Of a stretch of DNA of 55,621 nt, positions 45,356 to 53,939 are shown piece after piece. The number at the start of each line of letters is the position of its first letter. Position 1 is the first letter of the stretch. This DNA is from Bacteroidales bacterium. Lineage in GTDB: Bacteria; Bacteroidota; Bacteroidia; Bacteroidales; UBA10428. The notes beneath the pieces were generated by a model. The model searched no databases. It had not been told where the DNA came from and worked only from the letters and a program-made list of their open reading frames with translations. Where the stretch lies: assembly GCA_016926205.1 (NCBI GenBank), contig JAFGPB010000080.1, positions 1-55,621 of the forward strand, in the 5' to 3' direction. Position numbers and translations under genes: made by a program.

Positions 45356-46738
45356 ATGACTATCTTATCGGATAAACAAACTGACATGACAGAAAAAGTG
45401 CACAGATACAAGGCTTATACATTGAGAAATTTTTTGCAGATCAAGCAGCTGATCAAACTTACCAGAGCAGAAATCAGGGATCTTGAGGTTGCCGGCAATG
45501 TACTTCCGTTTCGTGTCAACAATTATGTTGTTGACGAATTGATTGACTGGGACAACTACCGCGAAGACCCGATCTTCAACCTGACTTTTCCCAGAAAGGA
45601 AATGCTAACAACGGAGCATTTCACCCTGATGGATTCAACCTTAAGGGAACATGGTGACCCGGACGTGATCAATCAGATCAGACAGATCATTTATGACCGG
45701 CTCAATCCGCATCCGGCCGGGCAGCTTGACCTGAACATTCCTGAGGTCAACGGAAAGACACTGCATGGTGTTCAGCATAAATACAGGGAAACTGTATTGT
45801 TTTTTCCCAGTGCAGGACAGACCTGTCACAGTTATTGTACATTCTGTTTCAGGTGGCCGCAGTTTGTAGGGATCGACAATTTAAAACTTGCGACCAATGA
45901 ATCGGAAATGCTTGCTGCTTATGTTCAGAAAAATCAGGACATTACTGATGTACTCTTCACCGGCGGTGATCCGATGATCATGAATTACAAGACTTTTGAA
46001 AGATATATCGATCCGATTCTCAGGATATACAAAACCTGCGGACTTCAAACCATAAGGATCGGAACCAAATCCCTCGCCTACTGGCCGTATAAATTTACTT
46101 CAGATGATCAGGCAGATGATTTCATAAGGCTTTTTGAAAAGATCGTAAAAACCGGTATCAATCTGGCCTTTATGGCTCATTTTTCCCATCCGAGAGAATT
46201 GGAGACAAGAGCAGTGGAACAGGCCATCAGACGGCTCCGTGCAACAGGGGCACAAATCCGTACGCAATCCCCCATCCTCAGGCACATAAACGATAAACCC
46301 GAAATCTGGTCTGCAATGTGGCGAAAACAGGTAAATCTGAACTGCATTCCCTATTATATGTTCATAGCCCGTGATACCGGGGCAAAACATTATTTTGAGC
46401 TTCCCCTTGTGGAAGCCTGGGAAATATACAGACATGCCTACCAGAATGTAAGCGGTGTATGCAGAACGGTAAGGGGTCCCAGCATGTCATGCACACCGGG
46501 GAAAGTTCAAATACTCGGCGTTTCAGAAACCGGAACAGAAAAAATAATGGTTCTGCGTTTTATTCAGGGCAGGAATCCCGACTGGGTCGCCAAACCTTTT
46601 TTTGCACGTTACGACCCTGAAGCGACCTGGATGAATGAACTCAAACCTGCCTATGGCGAAAAATTCTTTTACGAAGATGAGCTTGAAAGCTTGTACAAAC
46701 GCAAAACGGCTGACAGCGAACAGTTTAATTTCGAATAG
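45356..46738 (+). CDS. KamA-like radical SAM protein (divergent lysine 2,3-aminomutase family)
   Basis: 460 aa. The radical-SAM cluster motif is Cys157-Cys161-Cys164 (TCHSYCTFCFRW), followed by VLFTGGDPM as in KamA. A Lys at 383 (SCTPGKVQI) stands where KamA has its PLP-binding Lys in a Gly-rich loop. The Asp seven residues before it, which holds the lysine substrate in KamA, is Ser376 here, and the other substrate Asp (near 340) is shifted by one. So the mutase chemistry may be kept but on another amino acid or compound. No kamD/E, kce or kdd genes are in the window. It begins 31 bp after buk, and its last codons form the first unit of a tandem repeat. Confidence 0.85.
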   Translation: MTILSDKQTDMTEKVHRYKAYTLRNFLQIKQLIKLTRAEIRDLEVAGNVLPFRVNNYVVDELIDWDNYREDPIFNLTFPRKEMLTTEHFTLMDSTLREHGDPDVINQIRQIIYDRLNPHPAGQLDLNIPEVNGKTLHGVQHKYRETVLFFPSAGQTCHSYCTFCFRWPQFVGIDNLKLATNESEMLAAYVQKNQDITDVLFTGGDPMIMNYKTFERYIDPILRIYKTCGLQTIRIGTKSLAYWPYKFTSDDQADDFIRLFEKIVKTGINLAFMAHFSHPRELETRAVEQAIRRLRATGAQIRTQSPILRHINDKPEIWSAMWRKQVNLNCIPYYMFIARDTGAKHYFELPLVEAWEIYRHAYQNVSGVCRTVRGPSMSCTPGKVQILGVSETGTEKIMVLRFIQGRNPDWVAKPFFARYDPEATWMNELKPAYGEKFFYEDELESLYKRKTADSEQFNFE

Positions 46739-46897
46739 AATATTGTTTTCAAAGATCAAGGACTTCGCCGAGCTGACAGCGAACAGTTCAATTTCGAATA
46801 GAATATTGTTTTTAAAGATCAAGGACTTCGCCGAGCTGACAGCGAACAGTTCAATTTCGAATAGAATATTGTTTTTAAAGATCAAGGACTTCGCCGA
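46710..46897. repeat. Tandem repeat, 3 copies of 63 bp, starting inside the kamA-like gene
   Basis: Units start at 46710, 46773 and 46836, each beginning CTGACAGCGAACAGTT and ending in AAGGACTTCGCCGA. Units 2 and 3 look identical; unit 1 differs at two positions. The period is 21 codons, and each unit contains the end of the gene with its TAG stop, so copies 2 and 3 are downstream duplications. Open frames run through all copies on both strands but are only by-products of the period. Confidence 0.95.
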
Positions 46898-46960
46898 AAG
46901 GCCGATTCTGAGCTTATCTGTAACACAACGGCTCTGATTTGCTGTTTTTTGCGGTTTTGA

Positions 46961-47674
46961 TCATGGCGTGGAGGACGAAACAGGCAGGATCCTGCCCCTG
47001 AAATACCGGTGTCCGGTAAGCGCAAAATTCCCTATAAATTCAGCCATTCTGCCGGGTGCAAGTCCGCCCCTGAAACCGGGGAAGGCTTCCTCCAGCATTT
47101 CAGTCTGCACAGATCCCAGTGCGAGACAATTGAAAACCATATCCGTATCTTTGTATTCCTGGCTCAGGCATTCCGTAAGGCAGGCAAGTGAAGCCTTGCT
47201 GGAGCTGTAAAAGGCAAGACCGGGAAACTTGATGCTGCCCTGATAACCGCCCATACTTCCTATATTTATGATGTGCGAAATTCCTTTTTTTCCAAGGACA
47301 GGCATCAGTTCTTTGATGAGGAGTGCAGGAATCAGGAAATTCACCCGGCACATCCGCTCAGCATCTTCCGGCCGCTGTTGTTCAAAAGGCTTGTTTACCA
47401 GAAAACCGGCATTGTTGATCAGTATATCAACATGATGTAAATCTGCAGGCAGAATCTTGCTGATTTCTCCGGGTTCCGTCAGCATACGTTCCAGGTCATA
47501 AACAACAGGATGCAGCCTGAATTCCCCGTCATTACCCCTGCAGGCAGACACGAGACGGTCAAGTCCCTGCCGGTTCCGGGACACTGCATAAACGTCCAGA
47601 TCCGTTTGATGAATGAAGTATTTTGCGGTTTCAAACCCGATACCCCGACTCGCACCAGTAATTAGAGCGATCAT
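46961..47674 (-). CDS. Short-chain dehydrogenase/reductase
   Basis: 237 aa. The classical SDR features are all visible: TGASRGIG cofactor loop at residues 6-13, NNAGF at about 90, a catalytic Ser in INIGSMGGYQG and the YxxxK pair in FYSSSKAS. It is probably an NAD(P)-dependent reductase of an unknown alcohol or ketone; the residue after the second beta strand is Arg-rich (VSRNRQ), favouring NADPH. The protein ends soon after the last barrel strand, without extra domains. It lies on the minus strand after the tandem repeat and is divergent to the next envelope gene. Confidence 0.88.
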   Translation of the reverse strand: MIALITGASRGIGFETAKYFIHQTDLDVYAVSRNRQGLDRLVSACRGNDGEFRLHPVVYDLERMLTEPGEISKILPADLHHVDILINNAGFLVNKPFEQQRPEDAERMCRVNFLIPALLIKELMPVLGKKGISHIINIGSMGGYQGSIKFPGLAFYSSSKASLACLTECLSQEYKDTDMVFNCLALGSVQTEMLEEAFPGFRGGLAPGRMAEFIGNFALTGHRYFRGRILPVSSSTP

Positions 47675-47737
47675 ATGGAAAAATGTTTATGAATTTGTAT
47701 TTTTACAAAGTTGACGTAATAAAGTTAGCAAAGTAAG

Positions 47738-48331
47738 ATGATTTCACGACAGTCTCTTGTGGTATCTGCCATGATCTTTTTCTCCGTGGCTTTGTCCGCG
47801 CAGGTTGAAGAACGGATCGGCAGCAGCAGTGAAAGGGAAAAAGTACCGTTCGCACAACGTTTGGTTTTCGGAGGTGATATCGGCCTGAGCTTCGGCACCA
47901 TAACCTACATCAAGCTGGCACCTGTTGTCGGTTACAGGATAACGGACCGCCTTACGGCCGGACTTGGTCCCATTTACATTTTCGAGAAATACAAAAATTA
48001 CAATCTGCAAACATCAACATACGGTGGCAAGGCAACCCTGTCATTCACCATCATCCGGGGATCGGGAGGATCAGGTGTGCTCGGGATCGGAGATATTGTG
48101 CTGCATGCAGAGAATGAACTGATCAATGTTGAGCCCCTGTATGTCAATCCGAATCCATTCTACTACGATTTTGGAGAAAGACTCTGGATTGACAATCTTC
48201 TTGTGGGCGGCGGATTGAGTCAGACACTCGGCGGCAGTTTGGGAATTTCAATGTTCATCCTCTGGGATGTGACACAAAATCCTTATTCACCCTACAACAA
48301 TCCGGTAATTAAATTTGGATTCTATTTTTAG
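47738..48331 (+). CDS. Predicted outer-membrane beta-barrel protein, about 197 aa
   Basis: A signal peptide (about residues 1-21, ending SLSAQ-like ALSAQ) and alternating hydrophobic strands with aromatic ends (FGGDIGLSFGTITYIKLAPVVGYR in parts, FLG-free loops, KFGFYF at the C terminus) indicate a small beta-barrel. I do not recognise a named family. The final Phe is the usual recognition mark for the Bam machinery. Single gene divergent from the SDR gene and convergent with the DUF6588-like gene. Confidence 0.7.
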   Translation: MISRQSLVVSAMIFFSVALSAQVEERIGSSSEREKVPFAQRLVFGGDIGLSFGTITYIKLAPVVGYRITDRLTAGLGPIYIFEKYKNYNLQTSTYGGKATLSFTIIRGSGGSGVLGIGDIVLHAENELINVEPLYVNPNPFYYDFGERLWIDNLLVGGGLSQTLGGSLGISMFILWDVTQNPYSPYNNPVIKFGFYF

Positions 48332-48381
48332 TCCGCAGGCATCCCGGCAAGCCGACAATCCAACACACCGAAACCCCTGAC

Positions 48382-49458
48382 CTACCGTATGGAAACGCCC
48401 AGTCCAGCTGTCAGAATGCTGTAATTGGCCCAGCTGTAATCCGCGTGCAGGGTGATGACCGACAGCTTAAGCCGGATTCCGGCATTCAGCCGCGGCTTTG
48501 TAAAACCTCCCTCACGGTTTGTGATTTCCATGTCGATGGGATCAGCTACAGCCTTCACACTGGGCGTAACATCATCCAGATAAACGGTCGGAAAATCACC
48601 CTCAAGTTTCAGATTGGTTTTGGTTGTTATGAATCCCACTCCACCGTAAAAACAGACAACCGGCAGATTGGCAGAAACAAGCAGATTTGCAGTATGGCTC
48701 TGTGTCACCAACCTGAACCACTGATCATCCCAGTCACTGCTGCCGGCTCCCGGCAGCAACTCGGCACCGATGTCACCAGGTTCTACCTCAAGTTGCAGGT
48801 AAGTATGCAACCGGGTATAACCGTACATGACGGAAATGTTCAGGACAGGCATCTTCTTCAGTCCCGGAATCCACTGTTTAATGTCGTGTTTACCGCCCAG
48901 TCCCCACAATCCGATTTCATTCTCATCAATTTTAATGTTTGGCAGATATCTTACCATCAGTTCAGTCCTTTTGACAAGTCCGATACCGGCTTGTACCATA
49001 GGCGCAGGAATGTAGTTCGTATTGAGACCCTGGGGCATGCTGAAAGCGGGTCCGGAAAAACCTTCAATGTTATAATTGATCTGAGGCCCTTCTTCTGCCA
49101 CTCCTGCAATTGTAGGCGTATTGTTGTCAGCAGGGTCATTGAGCTGCAGGAAAGTCATCTCATCACCCTCGATGGTAAAGCTTTCAAATTTTTTCGGAAC
49201 TATACCTGCATTTACCGTGATTGTAATGTCAAAACCACCCAACTGGTGTGGTTTGGCCGTATTGTACCACCCGCTTCCGAGTCCTGCACCAAATGCATCC
49301 ACTGCCGGAGTAAGATAAGGCTGCAACAAAACTTTGGCATCATCCGCACCGGCTGCAATCAGCTCACCGATATCATTGACCTGTGCCCTGCACGTGGAAT
49401 CATTGGAGAATGTAACAAGAACAAACACTGCAATGAACGATGTCAGAATCTTTTTCAT
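48382..49458 (-). CDS. DUF6588 family envelope protein
   Basis: 358 aa with a signal peptide (MKKILTSFIAVFVLVTFSND, mature part near AQVNDI). The pattern IGELIAAGADDAKVLLQPYL followed by GFDITITVNAGIVP and a series of amphipathic strands is, to my memory, that of DUF6588 proteins, which are abundant in Bacteroidetes and look like outer-membrane barrels related to long-chain fatty-acid porins; no function is proven. The protein ends in LTAGLGVSIR. Monocistronic, minus strand, 278 bp before the tRNA gene. A long open frame on the opposite strand is a shadow. Confidence 0.75.
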   Translation of the reverse strand: MKKILTSFIAVFVLVTFSNDSTCRAQVNDIGELIAAGADDAKVLLQPYLTPAVDAFGAGLGSGWYNTAKPHQLGGFDITITVNAGIVPKKFESFTIEGDEMTFLQLNDPADNNTPTIAGVAEEGPQINYNIEGFSGPAFSMPQGLNTNYIPAPMVQAGIGLVKRTELMVRYLPNIKIDENEIGLWGLGGKHDIKQWIPGLKKMPVLNISVMYGYTRLHTYLQLEVEPGDIGAELLPGAGSSDWDDQWFRLVTQSHTANLLVSANLPVVCFYGGVGFITTKTNLKLEGDFPTVYLDDVTPSVKAVADPIDMEITNREGGFTKPRLNAGIRLKLSVITLHADYSWANYSILTAGLGVSIR

Positions 49459-49633
49459 AACGATTGTTATTTAACCTGTTAAACTTAAAAATCACCGACC
49501 ATGAATTTTTCATCATTACCATGAGTCTTTATGGTTTACGGATTTTTGACCATATTGTTCCATATCCATTGCAAAATCTGGCCTGACTGTTAAGCTTTTC
49601 GCAGTAAAAACCTCGAAATTAACAGGGAAATTA

Positions 49634-49665
49634 TTTTCACGGTAAAGAATAAGATACTATATTTG
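49634..49665 (+). promoter_or_regulatory. Promoter of the tRNA-Lys gene
   Basis: TATATTTG at 49658-49665 matches TAnnTTTG; TTTT at 49634-49637 may be the -33 element, 20 nt away. The tRNA starts about 70 nt further. Confidence 0.45.
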
Positions 49666-49735
49666 CAACTCTTTTAAAAAAGCTGTTTCAACTGTCTTAT
49701 TAAGGTCAGAAAAAAGCTGTAAAAAGCATGTTCCG

Positions 49736-49808
49736 GATCCAGTAGCTCAGCAGGTAGAGCACATCCCTTTTAAGGATGGGGTCCAGGGTTCGAATCCCTG
49801 CTGGATCA
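49736..49808 (+). tRNA. tRNA-Lys (anticodon UUU)
   Basis: A 73-nt cloverleaf without encoded CCA: acceptor GATCCAG / CTGGATC with discriminator A at 49808; D arm GCTC / GAGC; anticodon arm CATCC / GGATG around CTTTTAA, giving anticodon TTT; five-base variable loop; T arm CAGGG / CCCTG with TTCGAAT. All stems pair perfectly. Its 3' end is copied at 55110-55123, so it probably served as integration site for the DNA to its right. Confidence 0.96.
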
Positions 49809-49809
49809 C
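49796..49809 (+). repeat. attL-like direct repeat (tRNA 3' end)
   Basis: CCCTGCTGGATCAC, the last 13 bases of the tRNA-Lys gene plus one. The same 14 bases occur in the same orientation at 55110-55123. Confidence 0.65.
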
Positions 49810-49822
49810 ATATATTAATCTT

Positions 49823-49859
49823 AAAGTCTTATATAATAAATATTTATAAGACTTTTTTT
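49823..49859 (+). terminator. Intrinsic terminator of the tRNA-Lys gene
   Basis: Perfect 11-bp stem AAAGTCTTATA / TATAAGACTTT with an 11-nt A/T loop, running into seven T residues. Only 14 bp behind the tRNA. It lies in the first bases of the A/T-rich island. Confidence 0.85.
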
Positions 49860-50089
49860 ATTTATACACCAATTTTTACACTCATTTTTGTTTTGTATGT
49901 TATCTCCGAAAACCATTCTGATTTACTGCAGCTTACAAGAATTGCACTTTTCTTTTAAATACGTTTATATTGCTTACTTTATATTATGTAGCACTGTCCC
50001 CGATACAAAAATCCCAGTGTTTACTTGGGTTTCGTCATTTTTTAGAAACATATTGGGAATATTTTCAACCTTGCTCTTTATATAGATTA

Positions 50090-50401
50090 TCATACCTCAG
50101 TGATTTCCCTAAATAATAATATCCCTCTTCCAATTAGGTCTTCGTAAAACTGACCTCTTTCCAAAATGTCATCATTCTCTGCCTCATAATACCAATTGTC
50201 TTTTATTCTTTTGATATTACTATTGTTCTCCAAGCCTTTTAGAATTTCAAGTAACTTCTTTGATGAAGTACTGCTTATATATTTTAACCGTAAATCCATA
50301 ATTACGGCATCTATATTTAATTCCTCAACCCATTCAATGAGCTGATTATAAAATTCAGCACATTTCTTTGGCATAGATCGTCCTTTAATTAGCAACCTCA
50401 C
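50090..50401 (-). CDS. SiaC-like (DUF1987) family protein, short N terminus
   Basis: 103 aa with GTG as start. The DUF1987/SiaC pattern is clear: LLIKGRSMPKKCAEFYNQLIEW in parts, the LKYISSTSSKKLLEIL block which holds the Thr/Ser phosphorylated in SiaC, WYYEAENDDILERGQFYEDLI and the end. SiaC is the phospho-target of the SiaA phosphatase and SiaB kinase controlling a diguanylate cyclase in Pseudomonas; no such partners are here. Usual members have 10-15 more residues before the GRS motif. In the same frame, five codons upstream, lies the TAG stop of the HEAT-repeat gene, so the start may have been lost or the two genes were once joined. Confidence 0.7.
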   Translation of the reverse strand: MRLLIKGRSMPKKCAEFYNQLIEWVEELNIDAVIMDLRLKYISSTSSKKLLEILKGLENNSNIKRIKDNWYYEAENDDILERGQFYEDLIGRGILLFREITEV

Positions 50402-50413
50402 GAAATGTTGATT

Positions 50414-51361
50414 CTATAATTCGTAGGTTCCATTAATGTCTAAACCAACAATCACTTCTGGAGAGTTCACGTTGCCAACGTTCACTTCGATATAATAACA
50501 CTTTTCATTAACCGACTTGGTCTTTATAAATTCCAATGCTTGTTTCTTGTTTTTTGCAGTATAAACCTCATAGGTAAGTTTCGTAAGAGTTCCAAGAATA
50601 ACGTCTTCTCGATATTTCATTTTTACAAATTTAACCCCTTTAATTTCCTTCTTCGGATCCTTTTCTTCTGTAATTAGATCAAGCGCTACTTTCTTTGCTT
50701 TATCATCTGCTTTAGTTGCCAGGAATATTTCTTTCAATTTTGTATTACTTAAATTAAAAACTTCATTTAATACATACATGCCTTTCCCACGTATTCGCTC
50801 AATATCTGTTTCAATAACACACTGAATAATTGGTTCAATAGCGCGGCGGTCTCCAATATTACCAAGTGCTTCAATTGCCGCGTATTGAACACCCCATGCT
50901 TTATCATGGAGTGTTTGGATTAATGGATTAACTGCTTCTTTTGCACCCATTTCTCCGAGTTTGATTGCTGCAAGTTCATGTATTAGTTCAACTTCCTTTG
51001 TGAGACTATCTTTCTGGTATCCTAAAGCATTTATCAACCCATCAATATCTTGCTTCTCTTTTAATTTCTCTATGTTTGGCTTTACTATACCCTTTTTCTG
51101 TATTTCTTTTCTTTCATTATCTTCAACTTTTACTTCCTCTTTTTCAACCCTTTTATTCTCATTTTCGAACAACGCTACATGGAAAACTGTTTTTGGAATT
51201 ATTTGTATAAATAAAGATATAATGACAAAACTTATTACAGCTCCTGCTATACCAGCAAAAAGCCCCCACTTCTGCCAAATAATATAACCACTAAGCCCTG
51301 AAAGTATCAAACAAGTAATAGACAATATACCCTCAATTGTTTCCTTTCTTTTATTTTCCAT
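50414..51361 (-). CDS. Membrane-anchored HEAT-repeat protein
   Basis: 315 aa. Two hydrophobic segments at about 10-30 and 33-55 anchor the protein, followed by a charged coiled region rich in Glu/Lys (70-105). Residues 110-235 are HEAT/PBS-lyase-like helices (LAAIKLGEMGAKEAVNPLIQ and YAAIEALGNIGDRRAIEPIIQ), which are protein-binding scaffolds. A C-terminal alpha/beta part (TKLTYEVYTAKNKKQALEFIK) is unassigned. Function unknown. It is 12 bp from, and in the same frame as, the SiaC-like gene, so the two probably share a transcript. Confidence 0.75.
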   Translation of the reverse strand: MENKRKETIEGILSITCLILSGLSGYIIWQKWGLFAGIAGAVISFVIISLFIQIIPKTVFHVALFENENKRVEKEEVKVEDNERKEIQKKGIVKPNIEKLKEKQDIDGLINALGYQKDSLTKEVELIHELAAIKLGEMGAKEAVNPLIQTLHDKAWGVQYAAIEALGNIGDRRAIEPIIQCVIETDIERIRGKGMYVLNEVFNLSNTKLKEIFLATKADDKAKKVALDLITEEKDPKKEIKGVKFVKMKYREDVILGTLTKLTYEVYTAKNKKQALEFIKTKSVNEKCYYIEVNVGNVNSPEVIVGLDINGTYEL

Positions 51362-51606
51362 GGCTTTAATTTTTCTATTGGGACCAATTGTGTAAGACTA
51401 ATTTACATATGCTTTTTTTATGACTATATACTCCTATATTGGAAGTATATGTATGTGTCTTTTGTCATCTTTATTCCCAACGAATACTGTACTTTTTCTT
51501 CGGCCGTAATAATAATAAATTAAATATTCAACTTAACGAATGGTGCTAAATTTAGGAAGTATTAAACATACCTCAAATACCACTATTTAAGGCGATCTTT
51601 ATCTTA

Positions 51607-52110
51607 TTACAATAACTCAACACCAATCTGTCCAATTTTTATGTCTTGACCTTCTTCATTGTTTTCCCTGTACTGGTAAAAATAGTTTAACAGAACGGGT
51701 TTTATATTATTTGGCGTTTCAAATATTATAAATCCTGTTTCTTTCTTGGGATAACCATCACTAAAATTTATGTTCGTTTGTTGTTGAAGTGAGAAATGCG
51801 ATTCTCCTTCATCATCTATTAAATGAGTTTTTGTTAATCGTCTTTCTGACATTTCAACTAATAAGTCATTTTTTTCGACTATAGAAATATGAATGAAAAT
51901 ATATACATTACCTTCATCGGGCTGTCTGTAAATTCTTGTCTGGCCTGTTATATTAGGTTCTTTGAGCCATTCAGGAAAAGTGGCAGTTGTTTCAACACTG
52001 TCCACTGTGACCAGGATTCTTTCATCTTCTCCATTGGATACTTGTGAATATGTATTTAGGCTTAGGAAGAAAAGGAATAAAAATGATGCTGAACAAATAA
52101 ATATTTTCAT
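51607..52110 (-). CDS. Hypothetical exported protein, 167 aa
   Basis: Signal peptide MKIFICSASFLFLFFLSLNT with cleavage near YSQ. The mature part is beta-rich with a stretch of charged residues (MSERRLTKTHLIDDEGESHF) and no recognised domain. It has no Cys motif. The 245 bp before it (51362-51606) hold no gene. Low G+C as the rest of the island. Real gene judged from the signal peptide and length. Confidence 0.6.
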   Translation of the reverse strand: MKIFICSASFLFLFFLSLNTYSQVSNGEDERILVTVDSVETTATFPEWLKEPNITGQTRIYRQPDEGNVYIFIHISIVEKNDLLVEMSERRLTKTHLIDDEGESHFSLQQQTNINFSDGYPKKETGFIIFETPNNIKPVLLNYFYQYRENNEEGQDIKIGQIGVELL

Positions 52111-52224
52111 GGCAAAGAAGTGTTTAAGAGTTCATTATTAAAACAAAGCATGATTAGGGTTAAAGGAAATTCAAATGAAAATGTGTGAATAATCATATAT
52201 ATTAAATCGTTTCCGATGCATTTG

Positions 52225-52668
52225 TTAAGTGGTTGATTTCCCCTTTATTTTTTCATTAACGTTATGTATGAAATTCTCCCGGTCATCTTTGTTCAAAGCC
52301 ATAAGATTGACCTTGGCATCATTCCCTTTTTGGCCCCGTAATATTGCCTTATTTTTTTTTGAAGTATCAATTGCCATTATGTCTTTCCATTTAAGAATTT
52401 TGGTACTTCCCCAATAAAATGTTGGGAATATCGTAATTTCATCATCTGATATCTTTATATAAATCCTGTTTTGCTTTTGAAATAAAATTTGTAGGAATGC
52501 AAAAACTGATATCGCGAGAAAAAATAAAAACGGGAATATGTTAGCGGCACCTGAAAAATATGATATCAGAAGTACGAGAGTCATTATAGTACCTATTATA
52601 ACAGCCACCAGATTTTGATTGGTATAGAACTTTCCCCATTTATATTCTTTAGAATTAAAAGTTTCCAT
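52225..52668 (-). CDS. Small membrane protein with PH-like domain, hypothetical
   Basis: 147 aa. Two adjacent membrane helices (about residues 18-40 and 43-63: VAVIIGTIMTLVLLISYFSG, FPFLFFLAISVFAFLQILF) are followed by an 80-residue cytoplasmic part, IYIKISDDEITIF, then KILKWKDIMAIDTSKKNKA, that looks like the bacterial PH-type domain of YcxB-like proteins. No function known. Preceded and followed by other minus-strand island genes with gaps of about 110 bp. Confidence 0.6.
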   Translation of the reverse strand: METFNSKEYKWGKFYTNQNLVAVIIGTIMTLVLLISYFSGAANIFPFLFFLAISVFAFLQILFQKQNRIYIKISDDEITIFPTFYWGSTKILKWKDIMAIDTSKKNKAILRGQKGNDAKVNLMALNKDDRENFIHNVNEKIKGKSTT

Positions 52669-52780
52669 AATATTACGTGTTAATTTGGTTTTAATTGTAA
52701 ACAGATTATCAATGACTTAGTATGCTATTGTTCAGCATATATTATTTCATCCACATGAAGTTAATAGGCCATTGAGCAGT

Positions 52781-53092
52781 CTAATCACTTTTAATTGAAC
52801 GGTTTTGAACTGCCTGGACAATTGCAATGATAAATAAAATGATAGCGGCCCAGCCTAACAAGCCTATTATAAGACCTGGTATTATTGCTGCAGCTTTGGT
52901 CTCAGGCCTTATACCCCCCGTGGCTGCTGCAGCAATGATTGTTAAAACCAGCAGTCCCAAACCCCATAAGGCAGTTTTTCCTGCTGGTTTCTTTTTTTGA
53001 ACTTTTTGTGGTGTTGTAAGATCTCTTCCACAATGTTTACATACAATTGCATCATCTTGAATCTCTTCTGCACAATAAGGACATTTTTTCAT
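52781..53092 (-). CDS. Zinc-ribbon protein with two membrane helices
   Basis: 103 aa. The first residues [14 protein letters not shown] and [10 protein letters not shown] form a CxxC...CxxC zinc ribbon; a Lys-rich linker ([12 protein letters not shown]) follows, then two hydrophobic helices at about 38-60 and 70-92. Such proteins are frequent and their role is unknown. It precedes the barrel gene's stop by 18 bp, so both could be in one transcript. Confidence 0.75.
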   Translation of the reverse strand: MKKCPYCAEEIQDDAIVCKHCGRDLTTPQKVQKKKPAGKTALWGLGLLVLTIIAAAATGGIRPETKAAAIIPGLIIGLLGWAAIILFIIAIVQAVQNRSIKSD

Positions 53093-53109
53093 TGTTGTTT
53101 ATTTTATGG

Positions 53110-53856
53110 TTAAAAATATTTTCCCCAGGTTGCATTAAAGTTAAAAGTGCTGCCATTAAGCTTTTGTAATTCACCAGGATCAACAACTGTTGTACTTCCG
53201 GCCGATGATGAATACTTATAGTTAGCATAGTAATAGGTGAGACCTAAACGCAAAGACCAGTTTCTGGGAGGGCCAAATAGCATTTCAAATTCTCCTCCAA
53301 CATGAAATCCGATTGAGCCTTTATATTTCATTTTTAAATCTCCATCCGCTACATTGGTCATATCGGTCCATTCAATGTTCAAACTTCCAGGTATGTAATA
53401 ACCTGGACCACCGCCTATTTTCCAGTTGTAGTCCTTATTTTTTGAAGGGAAGACATAAAATAATGTGGAATTAATATAGTAGCGTGAAAATTTGGCATCA
53501 GCATTCTTTAGATTCTTTGAAAGGCTACTGCTTTGAAAAGATGTACTGAAATCGAGCTCAATATTTTTTGAAAGCATAAACCCAAAGATGATGCCTAGTC
53601 CACCACCTCCACCGGGACTCAGAGTTGCGCTATCAGCTTCTGATGTGTAAAACAAAGCGTGTTTATCAAAACCGAAACCAGCAACAACCGAAGCTCCTGC
53701 AAAATATTTTGGAGTTGATGTGGATTGTTGGACATTGGTTTCATTTTGACCGTTTGAAAAAGACAATGTGGAAAACATGAATATTACGAAGAAGAGAAAA
53801 AACACGATTTTAGGAATGCGTTTTCTGCCATCTGGTTTCAAATAATATGAATCCAT
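53110..53856 (-). CDS. Predicted outer-membrane beta-barrel protein, about 248 aa
   Basis: After an N-terminal stretch with a hydrophobic core (IVFFLFFVIFMFSTLSFSNGQ, preceded by 17 polar residues; the true start may be nearer to this core) the chain is made of amphipathic strands with Gly-rich turns (SPGGGGGLGIIFGFML, IELDFSTSFQSSSL, WSLRLGLTYYYANYKYS) and ends with Phe. This fits the OmpA-like/porin-type 8-strand barrels of Bacteroidetes. No specific function. Part of the A/T-rich island. Confidence 0.7.
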   Translation of the reverse strand: MDSYYLKPDGRKRIPKIVFFLFFVIFMFSTLSFSNGQNETNVQQSTSTPKYFAGASVVAGFGFDKHALFYTSEADSATLSPGGGGGLGIIFGFMLSKNIELDFSTSFQSSSLSKNLKNADAKFSRYYINSTLFYVFPSKNKDYNWKIGGGPGYYIPGSLNIEWTDMTNVADGDLKMKYKGSIGFHVGGEFEMLFGPPRNWSLRLGLTYYYANYKYSSSAGSTTVVDPGELQKLNGSTFNFNATWGKYF

Positions 53857-53939
53857 CGTTTAAGTTTATAATGTTATAGATTAAGAAAAAATTAGTCAGA
53901 CTCAATTTATAATGATCCATACGTAACTATGGAGATCAT

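Noticed and set aside
46710-46897. CRISPR-like array
   Set aside because: The units are directly adjacent without unique spacers, and no cas genes are present; it is a plain tandem repeat.
46523-46937. Open frames on both strands with three repeated peptide units
   Set aside because: They only arise because the DNA repeat period is a multiple of three; no start context or family support.
48445-49482. 345-codon open frame on the plus strand
   Set aside because: It is antisense to the DUF6588-like gene, which has a signal peptide and family pattern; the antisense translation is Cys/His/Arg-rich and has no domain.
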